Origin: Adiantum capillus-veneris
Lineage: Eukaryota > Streptophyta > Polypodiopsida > Polypodiales > Pteridaceae
Assembly (NCBI GenBank): GCA_014529385.2
Contig: CM043963.1
Coordinates: 108,008,412-108,072,411, forward strand
DNA: 64,000 bases
Reading direction: 5' to 3'
This document shows, piece by piece, positions 9,834 through 21,460 of this stretch. Each line of letters opens with the position of its first letter. Position 1 is the stretch's first letter. Made by a program: the position numbers and the translations under genes. The notes under the pieces were generated by a model. That model was not told the DNA's origin, did no database searches, and worked only from the letters and a program-made list of their open reading frames with translations.

Positions 9834-11128
9834 ATTCCCTTGTTGCATGTGATCAGGGGCTTAGAGGTTTTTAATAAAACATTGACTTAGGGCTTCAGGT
9901 AAACCATAGCCAGTGTTGCTACCCTCTTAAACAAAAATCCACGTGTGATAGCCATAGTCACCTGGGAAATAACGCTTGGGAAAAAAAAGGGCTTCATCGC
10001 TACCGATCAGAAGCTGGCAAAAAACAATGCTGATAACTCTGCTCCTCCACCTGCTCCATGCTGAAAAGAACACTGTCCTTCCTCCTCCTATTCGTGCACA
10101 CCGCTCTCCCACGATCAGAGCTCTGATGTCATGTCAAAGTCGACAATACAGAAGTGTAGAGAATGCGTGAGAGAGAAAGAGAGACAGTTGCTCGAACCAA
10201 CTTGCCAAGGCAATGAACTATACAATGGGGGCAAGTAGTACTACCCAAGGGGTCCTCAGTACCCCTCACATGAATTGCCCGACTCAGACCCACGAAAAAA
10301 GTCACACTAACAACACATACAAACACGCAAGAGACGAGTAGCCAAAGGAAACCCTGTAACAGTCAAAATAAATGCTCAATAAATTATCATACTAAACGGA
10401 CAGAAGGCATCTTAGTTTAAGAAAAGGGCACACCGACAATGTCCAATGAGGCACAGCTAGTCAATACGAGAACAATGCATAAAATTATGCAAGCACAGCA
10501 CACAGTTAGTACCTTCTATCTAACAAGAAACAACCATGAAGAAATGAATACAATTGTAAGCGTAAACAAAACAAAAAACCTAATCATGGCGATCAAAAGT
10601 AACAATGTAAACATAAATAAATGTTATTGCATTTGCAATAATCTGCTTAAAAATCGAAAGAAAAAGTTAACAACAAGTGCTAGATATAAAGTCAGCTTGG
10701 CATTTGCAACCTGTCTTGAGTCGCAACAGAAAGAGAAACTCGCTTCTGAATTGGAAGTGTGTCCAATACTGAAGTTGTGAATACATCCTTGATTGCATTA
10801 AAAGAGACCAAATAGAAGCGTTCATTATCAAAAAGTTGATGAGAGGGTATAAACAAGCATAGACAAAGGGCGGACACAGAGAGAGAAGAGAGCCCAACTT
10901 CTTGCGAGCAAAACTTTTACCATTTCTGCACTTAGTAAAACTGTATTGAAGTATGCCATTGTATGGTTTTGGTGATTAAAATGGTTGAAGGTTAGCACAA
11001 AAAAAGTGGTTATATAGCCTTTTTCCACCCTCAAGCTTCTAATACACCCGTATCACGCTGTCTCAAAGAGAAGAAATTATGAGTTATAACATCTATGCTA
11101 TTAGGATAAAGACCAACAAGCACAATAC
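9834..11128. other. Sequence 3' of the last visible exon; no gene supported
   Basis: I searched both strands for the remaining C-terminal exons of the Rossmann-fold gene on the minus strand and found none that I can support. Short frames exist (for example 10692-10877, minus) but have no recognisable motif. The stretch may be intron or intergenic. Confidence 0.35.
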
Positions 11129-14100
11129 CTCATCATTGTAATCTTTCTCAACCACTCCAACAGTGGATCCTGGGTGGCGAGCTCCTACTAGCATAAAAGC
11201 ACAAATCCATATAAGCTTTTCCAACATAGGCTTTTGAAATTCGTTGGAACTAAGTACCTACAAACAACAACAAACATAAGCATTCAAAAACAAAAGCAAT
11301 AAATTGTAACTAGAGGATACAATAACACGTTGCAGGAACTTTTATTTCATGATAAAAAACACAAAGATAAGCCAACTACTACAATTAATAACTTAACATC
11401 TCTTACACAAGATTATCATTTGTAAGGGAATTTAATGTCAACTTACTGGTCAATCCACATACAATTTTTAGCAAAGAAGATGTCAATTTTGCTCTCCTTT
11501 GTACAACGATTGTAAATCAAGTCATATTCTTCCGGACCGGGACCGGAAGTGTTAGGTGCAGCGGAATGAATGTTTCGCTTTGCTCAAGATGAGTGCTCCG
11601 AACTGTGCTCAAGGTTCCTTTTGTTCTTATGGAAGGGAGAGCCTTCCATTCTTAATGAGAGAATGCTATGATCACAAACAAAGTGAATGGACACTGTGCG
11701 TGCAAGTGTATGAGACTGAGGGATAAGAGAGAGAAGAGAAATACCACACCAGAAACGTTGTAAAACCCTTCTCCGAAGGCCCCATTCTCGTCGGCGAGAG
11801 TGGTCTACTATTGATTTCACAATCTGATACAAATGGTATGCATGAGACTGATGCAAGTCTAGGCTATGTCGACGATGACGACGGGGATGACGAAGTCGAC
11901 CTAAGGGCTGAAATCTGCAATCTTTCTACTGCTGTCCAAAAACGCTATGGGCTGAAATCTGCAAATCTTAAATCTGCTGAATTTTGACTCTATGTCGATG
12001 ACGGTGATGCGACGACGACGCGCTGAAAATCTGCGTTTTCCGGGCTGAAACTGTAAACCTTGCAGAAACTGACCGTGCGGCAAGGAACTGCTGCGGGAAG
12101 GTGAGATCTGCGAGGTTCGGGACTTGATCTGCGGGTACTAACTGTTGAAAACTGATAACGCTGATGTCCTTGACTTTCCGTCGCGGTGAATCTGTAAAAC
12201 ATTAGGGTGTTTAGCAAATGCAAAAACGCTAGGGCTGAAAATCTGTGCTTCTGTCACCGTGAATCTGCAAATGCAAAAACGCTAGGCTGATATGAGGTGC
12301 TGTTGTCGCCGGGATCTGCAAAGGCAAAACACTCGCTGATCTTGTAATGAAAACGCTAGGTGATGCTTGATCTACAAAACGCTAGGTCTCCTGAGGGGGG
12401 GGGGGGGTGTCTGCTGAGAAGGTGCCTATTGAGCGTGGAACTCCTGCTGCCTCTTCTGCCAAATAGTGCTAGCTCTAGTTTGCGTATATACAAACTTAGC
12501 AAAATTGCCCTTCCTACTTTTGTTGGAAAGTCACTTAAATTAATAAGTGAAAAATGCCAAAAATAGGTAAAATAGGCTAAATGTACTCGAAAATTCCCTG
12601 CTGGAATCTGATGGATTCTAGTGGGAATACTGATGATCATGCTATGTGCAACCAGAGGATATGCATCTATACTAAGTGATTGGGCATGCACGGTCTATGA
12701 ATAGACTCACAAAAGTGCCAGATCACTTCTAATCTAGACTGATTGGACTGACTGAACCCTGATCATGCTGTAGTTTGTCCACAGACACATAGGGCTGGAT
12801 GTGTCACATGACAGGAAGGGTCTTCAAATCAAGTTTTTTGTGAGTACTAGAGTCAAAGGACTCTAATACTACTTCTATTCAATCACACGGAGCTAAAAAA
12901 AGTATTACTTGGGTGTTTTTATGCCTTGCCATTCCCGTTTTGGACCCCTCTGCCGTTCCCCCGTTCCAGGGGGAGCCCGTCACCATTCCCGTTCTGCATT
13001 CTAGGTAACTCTAGCCCATTCAAATGGAAAAATCTGAGATTGCTTTTCCAAATTTCCAGCCCTGTTTTTTGCATTGAAAAGTGCCAAACCGAGGATTTTT
13101 GAGCACCTGGATTTTAGGGTGATTGCTTTTTATTTTCACCCCATAGGGCCTATAGGAAGAAGGCACATAAAGCCACTTTTGTAACAACAACTATACCTGA
13201 GAGGATCGCATGCTCTCGGAGGGTTCCATGCAAATGCACTCAAGTGCTCTCTTGGCTGATATATAAGGACTCAGGAGACCTTAGGGTCAATGCTCTTCCA
13301 AGAGGAACTACGCTGGTGAAATTACGTTTCTCCTGATTTCCTCTCGCCTCTAAAATTGAGTTACATGGATCTAAGAGGCCCTCCAAAAATCTGCTCTCCA
13401 AAGCCTCCTGCATAGAGGCCTAGGGTCTCCACGAGGCCCTCGCTTCTCCCACCGCGAAACAATGGAGACATGGGAGGAGCACAAGACGTGGCGGCAAGCA
13501 CAAAGGGGGAGAGAGAGGGAGAACACAACCAAAAACGTGAAGATGAGAGACATCAGGATAAAACTTCCATGGAGTGATGCCATCCAATCGAGTAGATAAA
13601 CCGATGTCATCACAACTTCATATTTCTTCTAGTATCACGAAAATAATCCAAAATTGAAACCTGATTGACAATCCCTCAATCAGTGAAATAATCTTCCTTT
13701 GGATGAGGAGGAATGAGGTTCCAAATACATGAGGAAAACCTATCCTCAGATATAAATCTGCAATATCCGCAACCATTTACTCCCGTTCCTTTGGGTCGAT
13801 ATGCGTTAGCCAAGGCCAGGAAATATTTCTTCAGTTTTGGCTTCTTGTTAATATTAGTAAATGGCAATGTGTAAGCTGACTGTTATGTTAGGAGAGAAAG
13901 AGGTTTGTCATCATTAGCTAGCCATGTGGCACCAATCGACAAGCTTTATCCATCGGTCCACAATTGCTCCCAATTTATCCCATGGTTTACTAAGGCCTTA
14001 TGCAGGCCAAAAACACTCCATGGTTTACTAAGGGCTTATGTAGGCCTTGTGCATGCGAAAGAAGCACAGTAATAAATATACATTCATGAAGTGAAGTTAG

Positions 14101-14771
14101 GGCTCACCCGGCATGAAAGACCTGCAGAGTGTAAGCGTGCTGCCACAGCAGGCGCCCACTTTCCAGATGCAGCAGTGAGACCCTCTGGGTTGGTATCAGT
14201 TTTGCCATCGATGGGCGGATCACCCAGCTTGGCAACAGCAAAGTACACCAAGACTTGAGAAGCATCTGGAATACCTTTACTCTCGAGCCATGGCTCCAGC
14301 ATGCCATTCTGGACAAAGACCAAGTCTGTTGAAATTCACTCAGAACAGAGAAAAGGAGTAAAAGGGAGCAAAAACACCATGTCTCTTGAGAACCCTAGAG
14401 CACCTACCTTTGTAACGATGCGGGGGCGTCGCTTCAAAGACGGCATTGAGGACGTCATTGCGGGTGCAGACAAAGATGGGGCCGGAAGAGTCGAGAGGGA
14501 CGTTCTCACCACGCCTCACTATAATGTCCTTGCCCCCACCCATCTTCTCAAGAGCGGAACCCACACGCCCCCCGCCCACTATTACTGCTGGCACCATGGC
14601 CTGCTCCATGCTTGCTCTGCTGCTGCTGCTGCTGCTGTTCCTCTTCACAATCTTCGGGGTAACTGAGCTCCTACTGAGCCTTTCTGAAGAGACTAAACCT
14701 CGGGATTGTGCCCACAGAGTCGCCATGACCGCGCGAAAGAAAGTTGTGGACACAATGTCGTCATCTGTCAA
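11129..14771 (-). CDS. Rossmann-fold, ketopantoate-reductase-like (PanE/ApbA type) protein, probably plastid; three exons seen, 3' end missing
   Basis: Three exons join in phase on the minus strand: 14771-14408, 14325-14108 and 11257-11129. Junctions are AAAG|GTAGGT...CAACAG|AC, CCGG|GTGAGC...TTTGTAG|GTAC, and a donor GAG|GTATTG after exon 3. Exon 1 encodes a Ser/Arg-rich N-terminus compatible with a transit peptide (start Met at 14771, or at 14726), then VIVGGGRVGSALEKMG, a GxGxxG dinucleotide site. Exon 2 has FVQNGMLEPWLESKG and KTDTNPEGLTAA. Exon 3 has EKLIWICAFMLVGARHPG. The arrangement resembles plant proteins related to ketopantoate reductase, whose role I do not know. The C-terminal helical part is not found in the window. 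It is either beyond a very long TE-filled intron or lost. Confidence 0.7.
12930..13020. repeat. Diverged relative of the 9659-9825 TIR element
   Basis: Repeated ATTCCCGTT/CCGTTCC words end in TCTAGGTAACTCTAG, resembling the right end of the 167-bp element. The left end and a target duplication are not clear. Confidence 0.45.
13915..14015. repeat. Dispersed repeat shared with 61975-62085
   Basis: Blocks such as CAAGCTTTATC, CACAATTGCTCCCAA and AAGGCC...AGGCCAAAAAC occur in the same order and orientation at both places, with many substitutions. Its class is unknown. Confidence 0.65.
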
Positions 14772-15159
14772 CCTTTCTGATCTTGTGCGTTTATGTGGAC
14801 GTTGTTAGCACCATCGCTAATAACAAACCTTGACTAGGTGGTGGCCTTTTGGCCGAAACCACTTAGGGTGGGTTCAGACTATGCGGCGGAAGAAAAATGC
14901 AAAGGGGCGTCCATCCTCCATGGCGAAATTTGATTGGTTGGAGTTGAGACACTCTTATGCAGGGCCCTCCATTTTTCTTCCGACCCCCCCCCCCCCCCCC
15001 CCCCTCGGAAGAGTTGATGGCCTCTCTCAGCTCCCTTCACTTTTTCACTTTTCCTCCTCCACACTGTTCACATTAAGCGGCGGCAGATTTGCGAAGGCTT
15101 GTTTCTTCCGTCGGTTTAGGGTTTAGGGTTTGAAGCCTTCACACTATCTCGCATGGGTG
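14772..15159. other. Upstream region of the Rossmann-fold gene
   Basis: No coding support. It contains 21 consecutive C (14984-15004) and a short telomere-like GGTTTAGGGTTTAGGGTTT (15115-15133). The promoter of the minus-strand gene should lie here, but I see no convincing TATA box. Confidence 0.4.
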
Positions 15160-15325
15160 GCTTCAAATGGGATCTATGGTTGAGGTGATTCGGACTGTGA
15201 GATGCACATTTGTAAATTCGGGGAGAAAAGTAAATTCGGGGCAGTACGCACCCCATGTCTTGAACCCGCGACCTCCCCACTGTGAGCCATGTGCACTAAC
15301 CACTACGCCCGCATGTGTTCGTTGA
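15160..15325 (-). mobile_element. tRNA-derived SINE
   Basis: On the minus strand, from about 15318 leftwards, the sequence shows an RNA polymerase III A box-like element (GGCGTAGTGGTTAGTGCAC) and, about 30 bp on, a B box (GCGGGTTCAAGAC, near 15270). This is the layout of a tRNA-derived SINE head. The tRNA-like body cannot form a complete tRNA because the acceptor stem is not paired. The tail and target duplication are not delimited. Confidence 0.65.
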
Positions 15326-15705
15326 AATATAGGAGATTCGAGTATGTCATATTGTAAATGTGGGCCGATTAGTAGGGGCAACTATCGAATCTAACGGTCC
15401 ACGATTGGCGCGCCCCGCGTTTTCCTCCTCCATCATTGATCCCATTTAAGCATGCCCGTGTGATATAGTGATGAGGGCCCGCTAGGGAGTTATGAAACTA
15501 GCAATTTTAATTTAAAACGCTTAAAAGCTAGTTACGCTTCGGTTGTCCTGTTTTAGCAAGATTATAACGAAATGCTCGTAAACCATTTCGTTCTTCTTTT
15601 TTCGCCAGGATTTTCGATGGCTAACAAATCAAAAAACGCTTGAAGCAGACTTCGGTCGTCACAGCTACCGTCTGACTGCCACTTGAAGTTAAAGCTTCCA
15701 CAAAA

Positions 15706-15842
<137 letters not shown>

Positions 15843-16577
15843 CTCAAGTCTCTGCCTATACACAAAGCACTGATTTTTGCCACAATCGGGGGTGGTTTCA
15901 TTGGTAGCACACATCCACTGCAATCGCCGTTGGTAGCGCACATTCACTACAAATGATGCCAAAGGTCACCTTCTGCAAAGAGTCACGTCTCACCTCACTA
16001 GCATGGAAGGAAGCAATAGGCGATCAACAAGTATGGCATATCTTTGAGTCTCGCTTTTTGCGTGCGCTTCTCTTCGATAAGATCTGGTTTCTTTCTCTCC
16101 TGCTCCTCCAATCTGAGATGCCTCACATTCAGTGTCAGTCCATGCAAAGAGATCCAGTTTTGATAGCTTGAGCCAGAGACAGGACTGAGATAGTCCATAT
16201 ATGATCCTGCCACTCTAGAAATGCTGTAACATAATTTATAGGTCATCTATTTCGGGATTGTAGTTGAATATATGTTGATCATTGGTCATTTTGTTTCGAA
16301 GCGTTTTGCTACAATTCAATTTTTGCACTGCTCTGTCGTTCTTTTGTGATGGCATGAGCTTGAACTCTATGGCATAGTCCACATTTGATTTTGTCATTCC
16401 GTAATTAAAAGACGTAAATGATGCCCTGCTCTCATAAGGCCTTTCTCTCTTCATTTTGGACTTGTAGGTGCAGGAACATTTTTCCCCCCCTTCACGTTTG
16501 CGGGTTCGCCCATCATTATGCGTCCCTTGCGGCCGAGATAGCCAGCAAAGGCTCAGTATGGGTCTATATCAACCATT
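15843..16577. other. Unassigned sequence between microsatellite and PIF ORF1
   Basis: No domain is recognised in either strand. The right part may be the leader or a first intron of the PIF ORF1 transcript, since a CAG acceptor-like site occurs near 16470, but this is weak. Confidence 0.3.
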
Positions 16578-17730
16578 TTGCAACAATGCAACCCTCTCAC
16601 TTCTCCAACAAGCCAGCACAACTTGCAATCACTGATTGATTCCGAGGAAGTTGTCTATGACTCGCATCCTTGTACGAACTTAGCTTTTGATCTCAACTCT
16701 CAAGATCCATCCCCAATGGCTTTATCTGTTGTGGATCCCAGGACCCCCATTACAAGCTCTCCCTTGTTGGCTGAAGGAAGTCGTGGACTTCAAGCAAACA
16801 ATGCACCTACTCCATCTACACAAGTTCCAGTTCCAAAGTGTAGAGGACGGTCCCCCAGTAAGCCATCAAACAAAGGAGAAGCCTTCTACAGGGCATTTCC
16901 ATTGGGACATTCGAAATACAATAGTTCTTATTGAGACAAAAAAACAGTACAATGACAAGAGATTTCATTCAGGGATAGCTGAAAAGTCAAATACTATTGA
17001 GGAGTGGTGGAAAGACATTGTTGCCTTGTGCGCTCAATGCCACTTCCATGTTGATTGGAAGACCGCATACGAGAAGTGGTGTCGCATGTATCAATGCTAC
17101 AAGGACATAAGCGACTGGGAGAGAAATCCTCCATTGGGCAAGTGTAGCTATTGGGCCATGTCACCCAAAGAGAGGGCAATCGAGAAAAAGTTCTCACATA
17201 ACAGTTTTGAAGCTGAGTTGTTTGAGATCGTGGAAAGATGCATGGGATACGATCCTGTGTTAGACCCCCCCCCCCCCCCCCCCCCGCTTCCATCATGGAT
17301 ACTTCCAATGGTATGTCAAATGCCTTTCTGGTTATCTCATCTTGTCTTTAAATATCAAGTCTTCAAAACATATTTTTTGCTAGTAATCCCAATGTGTTGT
17401 CATGCAGTGACCTCTGGAAGACAAGCTGCTCCAACTACACCTACTGCAGATGCATCTCCTCACCCATCACCCTCTATGAATGCATCCGAGGAGAACTCTA
17501 CATTTGATAGGACCCCTATAAATGGTGGAGTGCCCAAGAAAGCTTGAAGGAGAACACATATGTTGGATGTAGGGTTGCAGGAAGCTACAAGGGACATGAC
17601 CAAGGTAATGGAAGAGGCTGAACATGGAAGAAGGGCAAGACACGGGGAGTCTTTGCAAGTAGCAAACCTATTTGTGAACGCTATGGACGGCATCTCCAGC
17701 GCGCTATCGAAGATAGCGAACAAAATTTAG
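16578..17730 (+). pseudogene. PIF/Harbinger ORF1: Myb/trihelix-like DNA-binding protein
   Basis: The N-terminal part (frame at 16578) ends with an AT-hook-like PKCRGRSPSKPSNKG. A one-base shift near 16880 then moves to the frame with HWDIRNTIVLIETKK, IEEWW, YEKWCRMYQCYKDI and SYWAMSPKER, the Trp-spaced Myb/trihelix-like domain of Harbinger ORF1 proteins. A 97-nt intron is likely at 17311-17407 (GTATGT...CATGCAG). A TGA at 17545-17547 interrupts before a conserved C-terminal helix ending AMDGISSALSKIANKI and a TAG at 17728-17730. In this family ORF1 binds element ends and helps bring the transposase to the nucleus. The run of 21 C (17265-17285) encodes prolines. Confidence 0.7.
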
Positions 17731-18640
17731 TTGTCCCAAACATTTTAGAAGAGCCATATTCAAGAGTAACAGGACCATTGTCAGTAATTGTTTCGTAGTG
17801 TAGTCGATGCCCCTGATTTGGGAGCAACAACTCTAGTGTATTTGCAAATCATTGATTCCTGCATTTATAGGTTATGTTTCCTTGTTGTGCTCATTGAACA
17901 TATGTGCAATGCTGTAACAATCCTGGGAGTTATTTAAGGTTGTCACAACCACTATTGTTACTAGTGGATTGAAATGAATACTACATGTTCTACAAACAAT
18001 TGAATTTCATTGGTAATTCATACTATTTCCTTCTGCACATGTACGATGATGGTTGATTAAATTCTCCTCCCGTTGTCCAGTCAAGCTAATCTTCTCGTTG
18101 TATGTAGACCAAATAGTCCATCGAAAGCTGTATCAGGAGCCAGAGTCCACTCAAACACTGGATTCACCATGTTCTTTGCAAGTCAAGCTTCATAGACAAA
18201 TGAGATCAATTTCTCCACAACTGATGAATTCAATAGCCAGCAAAGAACACCTTCTTGTTACTATAAGAGGTTGTATTTTTGCGACAGAATGACACAACAT
18301 CCAATACAACGATATTACGATCCCGAGAGTTCTCAGAACCAAATCGTTGCCATAGCATACACACAAACTACAGTAAAGAACAACTATGCAGATCAGCTTG
18401 AAAGACATGATTGAGATTCAAAACTGAGTTTCAAAGTATAGTTCCACTTCCACAAATTGCTCAAATAGAAAAATCCAATGAAGACAAAAATTATATTGCA
18501 TTGTTCATTCAAACATGAGGCTCGGTATGGGTCGATCTATAAATGAAAGCATTATAAGAGAAGTAGTGTCTTCCTTCATACACATTGCATGTCTATGTAT
18601 TCCATCAATTCACTTCTGGCCTTCTCTCCTTCCAATGTAT
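17731..18640. other. Spacer between PIF ORF1 and transposase
   Basis: The two genes are convergent (ORF1 plus, transposase minus), and this stretch would carry their 3' ends. No coding region or repeat is supported. Confidence 0.4.
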
Positions 18641-19400
18641 CTAAAAGGTCAGCTCTCTCCGCTTGAACAAAGTGATTGTCCACGAGAGGGCGTTCACATC
18701 CAACACTCCTTGATCCATATATGGCTCATCATTGATGGTCATGTGCAGGTTATAGAGTATGCAACAGGCATGTATCACGAATGGTAGTGTTGCCAAGTTA
18801 GGGGATCGTATGGTCCGCCCCAAAAGCTTCCATGTCTCCTTCAATCGACCAAAATCTCTCTCAACGACCATTCTGGTCGAAGATTGCATGAAATTGTATC
18901 TTTTATGTTGTGTGGATGTCAACATCGCCCTTGGGAATGGAATCATCATCCACTTCACAAGCACATAACCACCATCTGCAACAATGTACTCTGGTATAGA
19001 CAAGTCTAAGAATTGAAATGTTGGCCCTGATAACCGCTCTCTTGATTGAGCCATCCTATAGAAGCCATTGTTGCGCAATATCCTCTTATCATTGCATGAA
19101 CCCGACCATCCGATATTCACATCCATAAAATACATCTTGTGGTCCACAATGCCTTGCATTGTCATATTGTAGTTTCCCTTTCTGTCAAACCAAGCTTCAT
19201 TCCTCTCATTCAAGGGAAAAGTCATATTGAAGTGTGTCGCATCCATTGCCCCACAACAATTTGGAAGCCCTCGAAATGATTGAAACCCATCTTTGACTTC
19301 CTGTATCTCACCTTAGATCTCTAGCCAGCGTAATAGACGGCAAGAGTTCCTGCAAAGCGAACCAACAAATTGATGCAAGAACTTGATAATGTGGATCTTT
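18641..19400 (-). pseudogene. PIF/Harbinger transposase (HARBI1-like), catalytic half
   Basis: On the minus strand the catalytic core runs from CINLLVRF (about 19375), through CCGAMDATHFN (first Asp), IGWSGSCNDKRILRNN and YIVADGGYV (second Asp), to VERDFGRLKETWKLL (Glu region), the DDE_Tnp_4 pattern. The open stretch is 19246-18641. Upstream, a TAG and a frame shift near 19310-19330 break the join to the N-terminal half. The enzyme cuts and pastes PIF elements into TTA/TAA-like sites. This copy is split by a 1.5-kb LTR and is inactive. Confidence 0.85.
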
Positions 19401-19419
19401 CACAGCCGAAGGTGTTTGT

Positions 19420-20938
19420 TGTCATAAAATATAATACCTAACTTTACCAAATGATTTTCTCATATTAAACTGATCATTTAATACAAGAAGATAAAAGGGG
19501 AACAAGAGTTAGGATATAGATATGTGATTCTAGACCTATCTCAACAGGGGACCAAAAAGAGAAATGGTTGCATCTCAACAAGGGTCCAAAAGGAGACGGT
19601 CTACCAAAGAGCAATGTGCAATAAGTGCTTCTAGATTTACCTCAGTAAAGGACCAAGAGGAGAGATAGTTACATCTCAATAGGGGTCCAAAAGGAGGTAC
19701 TCTATCAAAGAGCAACGTGCATCTAATGGAGCTTAAAATACCTTAGGGTTAGCTTCATTAAAGACCTCCAAAAGTTAGTGTTAAAAAGTCCTTTGACCTT
19801 AGGTAAGCTAGGGCTGACCTTGAGGTGGGAATCCTACCCAAGTATGAGGTGCTTGTAGGCTTGCTAAGTGTTTGTGGGAACCTTGCCCAAAGCTTGAGGC
19901 GACTTTTATGCTTAAATGGCTAAGGTTCTTGAAGTGTTCAATTCAAAGATAAACTCTGAAGAGGCATAAAACGTTTCCATGCTTGATTGACTAAGTGCTT
20001 GAAGTATTCAATCCAAACTAAATGTCTTAGGAAGCATAAAAGACACATGTTCAAATGATCCTCCACATATGGCCCTCATGATGTGCTTGAATCCTATTGG
20101 ATAGGTTTTAAACGGGTTCAATGAGAATTTAGACGCATAAAAATACATAATAAAGTTCTTTCTCTCAAAGAGGAAAAAGAGGACACGTGTCCAAATGAAA
20201 TAATACGAGAGAGAGAGAGAGGTGTGGACCAAGTATGAGAGGGGAGTATACTCTCCTACACACACACACACACACACACACACATTCACTCATTGTGTGG
20301 AGTGCAAAGTGCAAGAGCTCCATCTCCTTCTCCAAGCTTGTTGAGAAGTGGAGAGCCTACACCAACACTCTTGGCTACGGAATGCAAATCCAACCAAGAG
20401 CCATGCTTCAATGCTTAAGCTTGCCATCTTCATTACTATGCTATTATGCTATGCTAAACAAGAAGAGTGATGATAAGTGAGGAACTATTTCTTTCTCCTA
20501 TGAATGATTCTTCTTCATCTTCCCTACCCTCATTCCCCGCTAGCTCTCTCCACCTTCGAAGGTATTTGAGGCCTTGGGACTGAGGCTTGGCATAGTGAAT
20601 GATTTTTAAAAAGTTTATGCTATGCTCGTGATGCATGAAGCTTTCCATCTTCATAGCATCACAAAGGTCACGAGGAACACAAATATTGTATTGTACCAAG
20701 TCTCTCTTGATGGGAGAATCTATAATACAAACGCCTTTTGGAGGGAGACCGGCTCCAAGTAAATTTGGTCCTCAATTATTGTCATGTTCTCTAATACTCT
20801 CTCTCTTGCAAAAGTATTGTTCATGCCAAGTTAATTAAGTACTATGTTCATGTTGCTACCATCAATTAAGTTCACCCTCTATGTTCTCAAAGTAACCTCA
20901 TAAAAATGCTCACTCTAATTCTCTTAATTTCACTATTC
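19420..20938 (+). mobile_element. Solo LTR of the gypsy B family inserted in the PIF transposase
   Basis: It begins TGTCATAAAATATAAT, like the gypsy B LTR start at 52651, and shares ordered blocks with 52651-54270: TGATTTTCTCAT...TAAACTGATCATTT at the start, GAGGCCTTGGGACTGAG near 20570, and CTTGATGGGAGAA...CTATAATACAAA near 20705. It has no internal region. Its right end lacks a clean CA terminus and I cannot define a target duplication, so the end may be eroded. It contains (CA)13 at 20259-20284. Confidence 0.75.
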
Positions 20939-21460
20939 TCAAAGTTCATAGGCCATTCCCATTACATTTGCAATGTGGTATTGGTTGTTTCCATATGCAC
21001 GAACCATAATTGCAATTCCCACCTTCTTCTCCACTGAGAAAATTCTTCCTGGAAGTTGACCTAGCTGTTGTGGGATGTCCCTTTGTTGAAGGTCTTCACA
21101 AACCATGTTGACCACTTCCTGGAATAATTGATAAGGCAATCGAAAGATCTCTCTCCAATGCTTGTCATCTTCTCGAGCGTAGAATACAAAATGATGCCAC
21201 CATAGGATGGACGAACTTGGCTTGATGTACCACTGAACACAACTCATTGCGAATTGGGTTTGGGAATGTGGCACCTTGCGTGTTGAACCAGCACCCCATT
21301 GGAGAAGAAGGAAAGGTGAGAAGCTTTCTTGCAGGTCATGCTCTTCACCATCGATGTCACCATCTTCCAACAAAGCGAAGAATGTCTCCCACATCCGCAT
21401 GATTGTCACAATGATACATGTCATTGATGCAAGTAACAGTTGAGTATGTCGAGGATTCAT
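20939..21460 (-). pseudogene. PIF/Harbinger transposase, N-terminal half
   Basis: The 173-codon minus-strand stretch contains WWHHFVFYAREDDKHWREIFRLP-like text (quoted in part: KHWREIFRLPYQLF) and VGIAIMVRAYGNNQYHIANVMG, the helix-turn-helix-containing N-terminal region of HARBI1-like transposases. It ends abruptly at the solo LTR at 20938 and continues in the catalytic half at 19400. Start Met at 21460 is plausible. Confidence 0.75.

Larger units (their letters stand above)
11258..14107 (-). other. 2.85-kb intron 2 of the Rossmann-fold gene, with repeats
   Basis: It is bounded by GT (14107-14106) and AG (11259-11258) in minus orientation. It holds loosely repeated words AAACGCTAGG and CTGAAAATCTGC (about 11880-12370), a run of 13 G (12395-12407), a fragment resembling the small TIR element of 9659-9825 (about 12930-13020), and a segment shared with 61975-62085 (13915-14015). 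No other coding exon is supported. Confidence 0.6.

Noticed and set aside
10129-10326. Minus-strand exon of the Rossmann-fold gene
   Set aside because: No similarity to the expected C-terminal part and no splice acceptor. Reads like retroelement or non-coding DNA.
15230-15320. tRNA gene on the minus strand
   Set aside because: A/B box-like motifs are present, but no paired acceptor stem or complete cloverleaf can be drawn. A SINE is the better reading.
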